NCBI RefSeq assembly: GCF_900199375.1
Contig: NZ_LT900217.1
Location: 1,922,001 to 1,986,000, forward strand
Direction: 5' to 3'
DNA from: Gordonibacter urolithinfaciens
GTDB taxonomy: Bacteria > Actinomycetota > Coriobacteriia > Coriobacteriales > Eggerthellaceae
Length of the DNA: 64,000 bases
The notes under the pieces are model-generated. The model did no database searches. It saw nothing but the letters and a program-made list of their open reading frames with translations, and was not told the DNA's origin. The stretch's first letter is position 1; each line of letters begins with the position of its first letter. Made by a program: the position numbers and the translations under genes. This document shows, one piece after another, positions 53,400 through 61,568 of this stretch.

Positions 53400-55766
53400 T
53401 CAGTCCCGCTTGGCGCGGCGGCGCCTTCCGGCGGCGATGCCGATGGCGAGCGCGGCGGCTCCCGCCACGCAGACGAGCAGCTCGGTCAGGGCGCTGTCGC
53501 CGGTTGCGGCGAGGGCGGGCTTGGCCTCGGGCTTGGGAAGGGGCTTGGGGTCGGGCTTCGGGGCGGCGTTGACGGTGAGCGTGCCGCCCGCATAGGACAC
53601 GTTGTAGTTGGCCTGGTTGTCCACGATGCCGCCGTCGATGGCGATGACGAGGGAGCCGGCCGCCGTCGTGTCGCCCGCAACCGACAGGCGGGGTTCCTGG
53701 ACGACGCGGTCGGAGCCCGCCAGCCCTTCGGCGGCGTAGCCGAGCGACGGCAGGGAATCGCCCGCCGTCATGGAGGCGTCGAGCGCGCGGAACACGAGCG
53801 ACGCCTTGTCGATGGCGAAGTTGAGCACGAGCGGCTCGCCCGTGCAGGGCGCGTTCTGGGGCAGCGCGAACGTCGCCCGGTAGATGCCGGCCGCAGTGGG
53901 CGGCGCGGAAGTGGGGCCGTAGGCCGTGCCATCGGCGGCCGTGCCGGTGTAGGAGATATCGAACGGTCCGTTGTAGGAGAGGGGGCTCGTCGTGCCGGCG
54001 GGTGTGTAGACGGCTGTCGGCGCTCCCGTGTAGCCCGCCTGCGGAGCGCCGTCGTAGACGAGGCCCGTGGCGGCTGTGGGCCCAGTGACAACGCCGTCGG
54101 CGCGTGCATAGCGCACGGTCACCTCGGCCGTGCTGTTCTCGTAGTTGCCAATGGCGGAAAGCTCCACGGTCACGGTGTCGGTCGCGCTGTCCAAGGCGTC
54201 GGCTTTGGCCGTGAGCGCGAGCGTGCCCGATGCGTCCACCGAAGCGTCGGCGAGGCCTTCCGACGTGAACGACTTCACGGCGTAGGCGGGTCCGGAGCCC
54301 AAATCGCCCGGCAGCCCCGGCACGCTTGCGAGGTCGATGGTAGCCACGCCACTGGGTTGCAGCTGTGCGTCGGCATGTATCGTGGCGAATGCGGGGGCCT
54401 TGTCGATGGTGAAGTCGAACGCGGTCGAGCCCTTGCATACGTGGCCCGGCGAGATCGCTATCGTCACCTGGTAGGTGCCGGCGTTCGTGGGCGGCGTGGT
54501 GGAATCGTAGCGCGTGCCGTCGGCGGCCGTGCCGGTGTAGGAGATGGAGAACGTTTCGCCTGGCAAAGTGCCGTAGTCCACGCGGTTGCCATTGTAGAGG
54601 TAGTAGGCTGTCGGGGTTCCCTCGAAGCCCGCATGGGGTTGGCCGTCGTATTCGACGGGCGAGGGCAGCGCGGTCACACCTTCGATAGCCTTCACTGTCT
54701 CCCTAAAGTACTGCACGTGCAAGGTGACGTTGAAGTCCTCATGGTTTTCGAGCGCGCTCATCCGAACCGTCACGGCGTCGTAGGCGTCGTCGCCCTTGCC
54801 GTTGGCGTAGACCTTGAGATAGGCCACGCCGTTTAGGTACACGATCTCGGCTTTATACAGACCCTGGGTTTCCGTCATGTCCGTGATGATCGTGTACGTG
54901 GCGGACGTGCTGCCCTTCGGTATTGAATACACGGGCATGCTATAGGAGGCGCCGTACTCGTTCCATACCTCGTGCTTGGTCGCTTCGTTGATATCCGGCA
55001 TCGGCATTTTGACTATCATGACCTCACCTGATACGTTGTACGTGCCGGGAGGGGTCTGCAGATCGTAGTTGCAGCTAGTCGGGTTGTTGTAGGACACGCT
55101 TGTGGCCTTGAACGGCTTTCCTGTAGGTGTGCCGTTCTTGGTTGCGACGTTGCCATCGGGGACGTGCCCGCCTGCGTCTAGCGCGTCGCCGGTTGTGGTT
55201 ATGTCCACCTGGCCCTCGTCGGTGGGCGCCAGGCCCGTGAATGCTGTCAGCTTGATGTCCGTGAACGTCGGCGTTTCCGAGTAGTCGTAGGGCCTCGTGG
55301 CGTTTTCGTCGCTGGGAGAAACGGTGGCGGAGAGCGCGGCCCGCTCGATGGTGAAGCTCCTTGCGGAGGGAGCTGCCGTGCAGGGCGCGCTGTCGGGCAG
55401 CGAGAGCTCTACCTGGTAGCTGCCGGTTTGCGCAGGCGCCTCGGTGGTGGGGCCGTAGGAATGCTCGTAGGCCGTGTTCGGGTAGACGGTACCCGTGTAG
55501 GTGGCGATGAACGGCCCGGTGTACGTTTGATCGGTTCCGGCGCCGTCCCGGTACGTGCAGTACGGGGTTCCTCCGTAGCCTTGCTGCGGCGCGCCATTGT
55601 ACGTGGGGTTCTGGATTTGGGAGATGCCCTTGATCTCGCCTGTTGGTTTCGCGTCGGCGTGGGCGTTTCCGTTGGCGCTGAGCGAGAACGACAGCGCAAG
55701 CGTAAGCGCGAGCACCAGTGCTCCGAAAGCCGCGGCGCTGCGCGAGATCTTCTGGATGCGAGACAT
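53400..55766 (-). CDS. Surface protein with three MBG-type repeats and LAATGD anchor
   Basis: A 788-residue protein; ATG 55766 has AAAAGGGGTTGTT upstream. The signal peptide runs to about 'NAHA/DA' (residue 37). Three repeats of about 90 residues share the pattern 'YNGAPQQGYGGTP', 'EYDGQPHAGFEGTPTA', 'VYDGAPQAGYTGAPTA'. Each is followed by 'SYTGT...G...Y..T..PP...G.YQV.....P....C......F.I.KA', an MBG/bacterial Ig-like unit. The C-terminus 'LAATGD', a helix and 'GRRRRAKRD' form a sortase signal. Convergent with the regulator gene. Likely a cell-wall adhesin or stalk. Confidence 0.82.
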   Translation of the reverse strand: MSRIQKISRSAAAFGALVLALTLALSFSLSANGNAHADAKPTGEIKGISQIQNPTYNGAPQQGYGGTPYCTYRDGAGTDQTYTGPFIATYTGTVYPNTAYEHSYGPTTEAPAQTGSYQVELSLPDSAPCTAAPSARSFTIERAALSATVSPSDENATRPYDYSETPTFTDIKLTAFTGLAPTDEGQVDITTTGDALDAGGHVPDGNVATKNGTPTGKPFKATSVSYNNPTSCNYDLQTPPGTYNVSGEVMIVKMPMPDINEATKHEVWNEYGASYSMPVYSIPKGSTSATYTIITDMTETQGLYKAEIVYLNGVAYLKVYANGKGDDAYDAVTVRMSALENHEDFNVTLHVQYFRETVKAIEGVTALPSPVEYDGQPHAGFEGTPTAYYLYNGNRVDYGTLPGETFSISYTGTAADGTRYDSTTPPTNAGTYQVTIAISPGHVCKGSTAFDFTIDKAPAFATIHADAQLQPSGVATIDLASVPGLPGDLGSGPAYAVKSFTSEGLADASVDASGTLALTAKADALDSATDTVTVELSAIGNYENSTAEVTVRYARADGVVTGPTAATGLVYDGAPQAGYTGAPTAVYTPAGTTSPLSYNGPFDISYTGTAADGTAYGPTSAPPTAAGIYRATFALPQNAPCTGEPLVLNFAIDKASLVFRALDASMTAGDSLPSLGYAAEGLAGSDRVVQEPRLSVAGDTTAAGSLVIAIDGGIVDNQANYNVSYAGGTLTVNAAPKPDPKPLPKPEAKPALAATGDSALTELLVCVAGAAALAIGIAAGRRRRAKRD

Positions 55767-55828
55767 AACAACCCCTTTTGTCGAGATGGGAGCCGAAGCG
55801 GCCACTCGGTGCCTATGCCGCCAGCGCC

Positions 55829-55875
55829 AGTATACGAGTCCCGAAAATGCAGAACTATCATCCGGGATGAGGTTT
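55829..55875 (-). promoter_or_regulatory. Box B promoter of the MBG-repeat surface protein
   Basis: On the minus strand, AAACCTCATCCCGGATGAT (55875-55857) with perfect TCATCC/GGATGA arms (55858-55870), 22 nt, TATACT (55834-55829). Same spacing as the two other box B promoters. The gene starts at 55766. Confidence 0.68.
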
Positions 55876-55962
55876 CAGCCGATACTTTTCTCCGCGCGCG
55901 AAACGGGGAGCGGGGGCGTGCGCAGGAGCGCGGCGTATGAGCTGGGGTTGCTGCGGCAAAAA

Positions 55963-55994
55963 GAAACGCGCGGCCGATGCCTGCCGCGCGTTTC
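55963..55994 (-). terminator. Rho-independent terminator of the ABC transporter gene
   Basis: Minus-strand reading: perfect 12-bp stem GAAACGCGCGGC / GCCGCGCGTTTC with an 8-nt loop, followed by the T-rich TTTTTG. It lies about 33 nt after the transporter stop codon. Confidence 0.82.
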
Positions 55995-56002
55995 CGGAGT
56001 TC

Positions 56003-56017
56003 GGGGGGGGGGGGGGG
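56003..56017. repeat. Homopolymer of 15 G
   Basis: Fifteen consecutive G on the plus strand between the stop codon of the ABC transporter gene (56027) and its terminator. It is outside any coding sequence. The length may vary between cells, or be an assembly estimate. Confidence 0.85.
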
Positions 56018-56026
56018 TCGAGGTGC

Positions 56027-59000
56027 CTACTCGCTTCGCAGCGCCTCCACGGGGTCTTTGCGGCTGGCGGCGCTCGAGGGGATGAGGCCGGCCAGGAACG
56101 TGAGGAACACGCTGATGCCCACGAGCACGATGGCCGCCTGCCACGGCAGCGAGGCCACGTCCGCCACGTCGAACAGCGAGTACACGATGGCGTTGGCGGG
56201 TATGCAGGCCAGCGCGGTCAGGCCGATGCCGATGACGCCGGCCGTGAAGCCCACGATGATGGTCTCGGCGTTGAACACGCGGCTGATGTCGCCCTTGCTG
56301 GCGCCGATGGAGCGCAGGATGCCGATCTCCTTCTTGCGCTCGAGCACGCTGATGTAGGTGATGACGCCGATCATGATGGACGACACCACGAGCGAGATGG
56401 CCACGAACGCCACCAGCACGTAGCTGATCATGTTCACGATGTCGGTGACCGAGGACATGAGCGTGCCCACGAAGTCGGTGTAGGTGATGACCTTGTCCTC
56501 CTGGCCGTCGGCCGTCATGCGGTCGTTGTAGCCGTCGAGGATCTCGATGACCTTTTCCTTGCTCTCGAAGTCGATGGGGTAGATGTCGATGCCGCCCGGC
56601 TTGGCGGGGTCGGCGTAGCCCAGCTTCTTCAGGTTGTTGTCGTAGGTGGCCTCCTCGGTGCTCATGAGCGACATCATCAGCTCGCCGAGCTCTTCCTCGC
56701 TCATGTTCATCTGGAAGGCGTCTTTGAACTTGTCGGGGTCGATGGACATGGCGGAGGCCATGTTGTTCGCCATCTGGTTCATCGACTGCTGGAGCGCGGT
56801 GGTCACCTGCGATTGTAGTTCGTTCGCCATGGCCCCCATGTACGTGGTCATAGTGATTTGGACGTAACCTTGGAGGGCGGTGGCCAGCTGGGCTTTGAGG
56901 GCGTCTTGGTCGATCATGCCCTGCACGCCGGCCATGATCTGGGCTTGGATTTCTGGCTGGTTCATCCATTCCTGGGCAGAAAGGGGCTTTGTGTAGTTAG
57001 GGTTGTCTACCATATTGCCGGTGGGCTTGCCGTTAGCATCAAGCTCGGGAATCTTCGGTGGATTCTCGGCGAGATGCTGTTGGAGATAGCCCGCGTACCC
57101 CTCCATCAAAGTGGACATGAGGGTGCTGACCTGGTCGACCGGTAAATCGATGTTGAGCGATCCGGCGATCTCGTCCATATTCGGCTCGGGGGCGGCGGGC
57201 ATGTTCTGCAGGCTGCCCTGCAGGTTCAAGGCGTTGGACATGTCCACGGACAGCTTGCTCTGGTCGATGGTGAACGCGGCTTGGATGGCGTCGCCGTCGA
57301 TGGTGAACAGCGACTCCATGTTGAAGCCGTTCTCGTCGGCCTCCTCATCGTCGAAGGACTTGCCGGTGAACACGTTCGTGTCGAGATGCGCGATCTGGTC
57401 CTTCACGATGGCGCTGTCGGCGGCCTGGTCGATCACGTAGGAGGTCAGCGAGGCGGGGTAGTTCAGTCCCGAGCTCAGCATGGTGGCGGTGGCGTCGTCG
57501 CGCGGCTGCACCACGCCCACCACGTGCACGTCCTCGCCGTTCTCCACCAAGTCGCGCATGTAGTCGGTGTCGTCGGTCTTGTCTTTCCACACGTTGAACT
57601 CGTCGTCGCGCTGGTAGTAGTCGGCGGCGTTCACCAGCTTGAACGTGACGCCGAGAACATCCTCGTAGGAGGGGTCCTCTATGTCGGCGGGGGCTTCGAT
57701 CTCCTCTTCGGCCGCGAACTTCTTCACCATGTCGTCGAGCTCGGCGGGGTCGCGCAGGCCCAGCGTGTACAGCATGAGGTCGCTCATGCCGCCGTTGCCG
57801 GTGAGCACGAGCACCACCTCGGTGGGGCTCTCGGGCCAGCGACCGGCCTTCACGTCGTACTGGTTCTGGTAGAGGCCCGGGTCGCTCGGCATCTCGTAGA
57901 ACGTGTCGGTGCTCATGGACATGGACATGAGGCTGTTCGAGCTGGTGGACGAGCCCAGCCCCAGCGCGGAGAACGACTTGTCGGGGTTCACCTGGCGCAG
58001 CTTCTCGGTGTTCGAACTGTATATCTGCGGCGCCACGTTGTAGGTGTACTCGATGGCGTTCGTGTACTGGTCGATGTCGCTCTCGCCGGAATCGAGGTAC
58101 TTCTTGAGCGAGGCCAGGTCGTTCGACCCGATGCTCGACACCATGTTCGACACCATCTCCACCACGTGCACGGAGTCCTCGCCCTTGTCCTCGGCGCCGC
58201 CCGATGCCTCCGCCCCTTCGCCCGCCGCGCCGAACATCATGGACGTCATGTCGAAGCCGGTGCTCTGGATTTGCAGGGGGTACTCGGAGAGCGTCTCCTC
58301 CTCGACCGATTTGATGTAGTTGTTCACGCCGTTGGCGAGAGCCAAGATGGCCGCGATGCCGATGATGCCGATGGAGCCCGCGAACGCCGTCATGAGCGTG
58401 CGGCCCTTCTTCGTCATGAGGTTCTTGAACGACAGCGCGAGCGCCGTGAGGAACGACATCTTCGTGCGGCGCACGGGCTTCTCGCTTACGCGCAGGTCCT
58501 TGGCGGTGGGGACGAACGGGTCGGTGTCGCTGCGGATGACGCCGTCGGAGAGGTTCACGATGCGGGTGGCGTACTGCTCGGCGAGCTCCGGGTTGTGCGT
58601 GACCATGATGACCAGACGGTCGTTCGCGATCTCCGTGAGCAGATCCATGATCTGGACGCTCGTCTTGGAGTCGAGGGCGCCGGTGGGCTCGTCGGCCAGC
58701 AGGATCTCGGGGTCGTTGATGAGGGCGCGCGCGATGGCCACGCGCTGCATCTGGCCGCCGGAGAGCTGGCTCGGCTTCTTGTTCACATGGTCGCCCAGGC
58801 CCACTTGCTCGAGTGCGGCCACGGCGCGGTCGTGCCGCTCGGCGCGCGACTCGCCCGACAGCGTGAGCGCCAGCTCCACGTTGGAGAGCACCGTCTGGTG
58901 GGGGATGAGGTTGTAGCTTTGGAACACGAAGCCGATGCGGTTGTTGCGGTAGGCGTCCCAATCCTTATCTTTATATTGTTCGGTGGAGATACCGTCGATG

Positions 59001-59188
59001 ACGAGGTTGCCCGAGTCGTAGTGGTCGAGGCCGCCCACGATGTTGAGCAGCGTGGTCTTGCCCGAGCCGGAGGGGCCGAGTATCGCCACGAACTCGTTGT
59101 CGCGGAACGACACCGACACGTTGTCGAGCGCGGTTTGCGTGAAGTCCGCCGTGGTGTAGGACTTGCATATGTTGAGCAGTTGCAGCAT
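56027..59188 (-). CDS. MacB-like ABC transporter, ATPase fused to FtsX-type permease
   Basis: A 1053-residue protein; ATG 59188 is chosen over an upstream in-frame start at 59305 because the ATPase domain then begins at residue 1. N-terminal NBD: Walker A 'GPSGSGKTT', signature 'QLSGGQMQRVAIARAL', Walker B 'ILLADEPTGALD' and His-switch 'VTHNPELA'. A linker follows, then one helix at about 290-320 ('GSIGIIGIAAILALANGV'), a large extracytoplasmic region of about 550 residues, and three C-terminal helices ('ISYVLVAFVAISLVVSSIMIGVITYISV', 'TAGVIGIGLTALACIPANAIVYSL', 'AAIVLVGISVFLTFLAGLIPSSAA'). This is the MacB layout. Probable export or mechanotransmission of peptides or lipoproteins; substrate unknown. 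Confidence 0.9.
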   Translation of the reverse strand: MLQLLNICKSYTTADFTQTALDNVSVSFRDNEFVAILGPSGSGKTTLLNIVGGLDHYDSGNLVIDGISTEQYKDKDWDAYRNNRIGFVFQSYNLIPHQTVLSNVELALTLSGESRAERHDRAVAALEQVGLGDHVNKKPSQLSGGQMQRVAIARALINDPEILLADEPTGALDSKTSVQIMDLLTEIANDRLVIMVTHNPELAEQYATRIVNLSDGVIRSDTDPFVPTAKDLRVSEKPVRRTKMSFLTALALSFKNLMTKKGRTLMTAFAGSIGIIGIAAILALANGVNNYIKSVEEETLSEYPLQIQSTGFDMTSMMFGAAGEGAEASGGAEDKGEDSVHVVEMVSNMVSSIGSNDLASLKKYLDSGESDIDQYTNAIEYTYNVAPQIYSSNTEKLRQVNPDKSFSALGLGSSTSSNSLMSMSMSTDTFYEMPSDPGLYQNQYDVKAGRWPESPTEVVLVLTGNGGMSDLMLYTLGLRDPAELDDMVKKFAAEEEIEAPADIEDPSYEDVLGVTFKLVNAADYYQRDDEFNVWKDKTDDTDYMRDLVENGEDVHVVGVVQPRDDATATMLSSGLNYPASLTSYVIDQAADSAIVKDQIAHLDTNVFTGKSFDDEEADENGFNMESLFTIDGDAIQAAFTIDQSKLSVDMSNALNLQGSLQNMPAAPEPNMDEIAGSLNIDLPVDQVSTLMSTLMEGYAGYLQQHLAENPPKIPELDANGKPTGNMVDNPNYTKPLSAQEWMNQPEIQAQIMAGVQGMIDQDALKAQLATALQGYVQITMTTYMGAMANELQSQVTTALQQSMNQMANNMASAMSIDPDKFKDAFQMNMSEEELGELMMSLMSTEEATYDNNLKKLGYADPAKPGGIDIYPIDFESKEKVIEILDGYNDRMTADGQEDKVITYTDFVGTLMSSVTDIVNMISYVLVAFVAISLVVSSIMIGVITYISVLERKKEIGILRSIGASKGDISRVFNAETIIVGFTAGVIGIGLTALACIPANAIVYSLFDVADVASLPWQAAIVLVGISVFLTFLAGLIPSSAASRKDPVEALRSE

Positions 59189-59238
59189 GAGGTGCCTTTC
59201 GGGGCACGCTTCGCGGAGGAAGCGCAGGTGTAACGCAA

Positions 59239-59261
59239 TGGTTGATAGTCCGTCAACCATG
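59239..59261 (-). promoter_or_regulatory. Palindrome upstream of the ABC transporter gene
   Basis: ATGGTTGA (59239-59246) and TCAACCAT (59254-59261) form a perfect 8-bp inverted repeat with a 7-nt spacer. On the minus strand it contains TTGACG, followed 17 nt later by TTACAC, a weak promoter match. It is a candidate operator for a dimeric regulator not encoded nearby. Confidence 0.5.
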
Positions 59262-59389
59262 CTCGATTCTCCCGCTTGCCCGTGCTGAGAATCCCCAATC
59301 TTCACCGAGTTTACCGAACGGTTACCTTTGACGCGCGGTTTCTGGAGGGCCTATTTCGGAATGCCCCCGGGCGCGTTGCCGCTTTGCCT

Positions 59390-59395
59390 TATAAT
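59390..59395 (+). promoter_or_regulatory. -10 element of the membrane protein gene
   Basis: TATAAT, 34 bp before ATG 59429. I see no good -35, and no box A or box B at the usual distance. Confidence 0.5.
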
Positions 59396-59428
59396 GTGTG
59401 GTTCGAATGAAGGAAGGAAAACGTCACG

Positions 59429-60664
59429 ATGAAGGCACTCGCGCGCGCATGGTCACCAGTGAGCCTTGCGCTGTCTTGCGTCCTTGCGAGCATCGCCCTG
59501 TGCCTGCATGCCGACAACATTCTGCTGTACGCGCTTGAGAAGGCCGGCGCTGCCGAATTGTTCGTCTGCGCGTTCCTCGGCGGGGCGGCGGCGCTCTGCC
59601 TGGCTGTGGCCGTGTCGGCGCACGACGACGAGCAGCGACGGTGGTCTATCGGCGTGGGGTTGGCGAGCGCCGGGGCGGGCATCGCCTTCGCGCTGCTGCT
59701 GGACGTGCTGCCGGCACCGATGGTGTCCGTGTGCTCGGGCGGGCTGCTGGGCTTCGGCCTGACGTGCCTGCTGCGGCAATGGGGGCGCTTCTACCGCTCG
59801 TTCACGTTCCAGGGCGCGCTGCTCAATACGGGGCTGTCGTTCCTGCTGGCATCGCTGTGGTGGTTCGCCATGGTGCACGCCGGCTCGCCCTTCCTGTTCT
59901 GCCTGGGGCTTATCGTGCTGGTGCTGAGCGGCGGCCTTCCGCTTCTGGCCAGCGATATCGTGCGGGCGGACGAGGTCAGGGCAGGGCTGCGTGACCGCGA
60001 GGAACGGTGGGTGCCGCATGTGTCCATCTGGCAGGTCATGCGCCAGGGATGGGCGGCTGTGGTGGGCCTCATGTTCAACTTCTTCGTCATCGGGCTGACG
60101 TTCTGGCCGCTTGCCGCCGGCCTGGGCTCCGGCATTGTGCCGAAGCCCCTGGCGTACGTGCTGGTGGTTGCGGTGGTATGGCGGGTTGCCGCGCGCGTGC
60201 GCGAGCCCCAGGGCGGCATGCTGGAGGCGTTCTACCGGGTGGCGCTCCCCGTGGCGGCGACTTTGATGCTGGCCAGCCCCTTGCTGTCGGGGGTGTTCCC
60301 CGGCGTGGATGGGATGGTGCTCTCGATTCTTTCGTACTTGGGCGTTGCGACGATCAACGTACTGGGGCTCGTGGTGCTTTTCTGGTCTGCGAAAAGCTCC
60401 GAGGTGGGGTTCTCGAAGATGTTTGCAGCGTTCTGCGCCAGCTGTGCTGCCAGCTTGGCGCTGGGCATGCTTGTATTCCAGCTCTTGGGGCCGGAGGCTT
60501 CGCGCTGGTTTGCGCTGGTGCTGCTCGTGGCCTATCTGGGGGCCGTGCTGCTGGGCGAGGTTTGGCGTACTGCGATGCGTGCGCATGCGGCAGCGCCGGG
60601 CTCCTCGGGCGGCGAATCCGCCTGCGAATGCGAGGCGGTCGATGTCCTGGAGGGCGGTGACTGA
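59429..60664 (+). CDS. Polytopic membrane protein resembling the sensor half of membrane LuxR regulators
   Basis: A 411-residue protein with about twelve hydrophobic helices. Helix layout and segments such as 'WQVMRQGWAAVVGLMFNFFVIGLTFWPLA' and 'SILSYLGVATINVLGLVVLFWSAKSSEVG' resemble the N-terminal domain of Eggerthellaceae membrane LuxR proteins like that at 7164-8792. The usual C-terminal helix-turn-helix is absent: the tail is only 'RAHAAAPGSSGGESACECEAVDVLEGGD'. It may be a stand-alone sensor, a transporter of the same superfamily, or a truncated regulator. No frameshifted HTH is visible immediately downstream. Confidence 0.7.
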   Translation: MKALARAWSPVSLALSCVLASIALCLHADNILLYALEKAGAAELFVCAFLGGAAALCLAVAVSAHDDEQRRWSIGVGLASAGAGIAFALLLDVLPAPMVSVCSGGLLGFGLTCLLRQWGRFYRSFTFQGALLNTGLSFLLASLWWFAMVHAGSPFLFCLGLIVLVLSGGLPLLASDIVRADEVRAGLRDREERWVPHVSIWQVMRQGWAAVVGLMFNFFVIGLTFWPLAAGLGSGIVPKPLAYVLVVAVVWRVAARVREPQGGMLEAFYRVALPVAATLMLASPLLSGVFPGVDGMVLSILSYLGVATINVLGLVVLFWSAKSSEVGFSKMFAAFCASCAASLALGMLVFQLLGPEASRWFALVLLVAYLGAVLLGEVWRTAMRAHAAAPGSSGGESACECEAVDVLEGGD

Positions 60665-60669
60665 CGGCA

Positions 60670-60710
60670 GCTGCACGACAACGGGGCGCCGAAGGCTCCC
60701 GCCGTGCAGC
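60670..60710 (+). terminator. Hairpin downstream of the membrane protein gene
   Basis: GCTGCACG (60670-60677) pairs with CGTGCAGC (60703-60710), with an inner GGG/CCC pairing. It starts 6 nt after the stop codon; no T-run. Confidence 0.5.
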
Positions 60711-60791
60711 ACGATGGCCCGGCTCTGGTGGTCCTGTGCTGATTCTGGGAGTCCTTCCTCGGCGGTTTCCCCCTTCTTGCGGAGTGGGAGT

Positions 60792-60812
60792 ATCATTGAT
60801 TCCGACAATGAT
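60792..60812 (+). promoter_or_regulatory. Inverted repeat upstream of ferritin gene
   Basis: ATCATTG (60792-60798), 7-nt spacer, CAATGAT (60806-60812). A/T-rich dyad 49 nt before the ferritin ATG, in keeping with a Fur- or DtxR-type operator. Which regulator binds is not shown. Confidence 0.5.
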
Positions 60813-60860
60813 GGTAGCTGCGGTGCCGGCTGGCGCGCAGCGTGACTCCGAGGAGGAATC

Positions 60861-61376
60861 ATGGACGAGCGAGTGTACGAGCTGCTGAACGACCAGATCA
60901 ACAAGGAACTGTATTCCGCCTACCTTTATATGTCGTTTGCCGACTACTACGAGGACGAGGGGCTGTCCGGTTTCGCCAACTGGTACATGATCCAGGCGGC
61001 CGAGGAGCGCGACCATGCCCTGATCTTCCGCAAGTACCTGCTGGACAACGGCAAGTCCGTGCAGTTGAAGGGCATCGACCAGCCCGACAAGGCGTTCTCG
61101 TCGTACCTCGGGCCGCTGGAGGCCGCGCTCGAGCACGAGAAGTACGTGACGAGCCTGATCAACGACATTTACGGTGCGGCCCACGACGTGAAGGACTACC
61201 GCACCATGAAGTTCCTGGACTGGTTCATCGAGGAGCAGCTGGAGGAGGAGGCGAACGCCGAGGACATGATCACGAAGATGAAGCTGTTCGGCACCGATGC
61301 CAAGGCGCTCTACGACCTGGACCGGGAATACGCGGCACGAGCGTATACGGCGCCCACGCCGCTCGCGAACGCGTAG
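60861..61376 (+). CDS. ftnA: Ferritin
   Basis: A 171-residue protein; ATG 60861 is preceded by GAGGAGGAATC. It has the bacterial non-haem ferritin four-helix bundle and ferroxidase residues: 'LLNDQINKELYSAYLYMSFADYY' (Glu17), 'YMIQAAEERDHALIFRKYLL' (Glu, His of the EExxH motif), 'HEKYVTSLINDIYGAAHDVKDYRTMKFLDWFIEEQLEEEA' (second EQLEE region). It stores iron as ferric mineral in the cytoplasm. Single gene with its own probable operator and a downstream terminator. Confidence 0.95.
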   Translation: MDERVYELLNDQINKELYSAYLYMSFADYYEDEGLSGFANWYMIQAAEERDHALIFRKYLLDNGKSVQLKGIDQPDKAFSSYLGPLEAALEHEKYVTSLINDIYGAAHDVKDYRTMKFLDWFIEEQLEEEANAEDMITKMKLFGTDAKALYDLDREYAARAYTAPTPLANA

Positions 61377-61455
61377 CGCACAGGCGCGCCCTTCGGCAAG
61401 CGGACGGGGCGCGCGGTTGAAGATAGAAGGGGTCTTCCCGCAGGGGGATGATGAG

Positions 61456-61487
61456 AAAGGGTCGCAGGCTTTGGCTTGCGACCCTTT
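61456..61487. terminator. Bidirectional terminator between ferritin and tRNA-Val
   Basis: AAAGGGTCGCA (61456-61466) pairs with TGCGACCCTTT (61477-61487). T-rich sequence follows on the plus strand and the stem's own T/A end serves the minus-strand tRNA. Confidence 0.72.
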
Positions 61488-61493
61488 TGCTTT

Positions 61494-61568
61494 TGGTGGG
61501 CGATAACGGATTCGAACCGCTGACCTTGTGCGTGTAAAGCACCTGCGCTCCCGCTGCGCCAATCGCCC
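61494..61568 (-). tRNA. tRNA-Val(TAC)
   Basis: Minus-strand 75-nt cloverleaf. Acceptor GGGCGAT/ATCGCCC, D-stem GCGC/GCGC, T-loop TTCGAAT and an encoded CCA end. The anticodon loop TTTACAC gives anticodon TAC. The outermost anticodon-stem pair is a G-A mismatch. Confidence 0.93.

Noticed and set aside
55900-55960. Possible remnant of a third MalT-like regulator ('AYELGLLR' similar to the regulator C-terminus 'ARELGLL')
   Set aside because: Only about eight residues match and no upstream similarity is visible.
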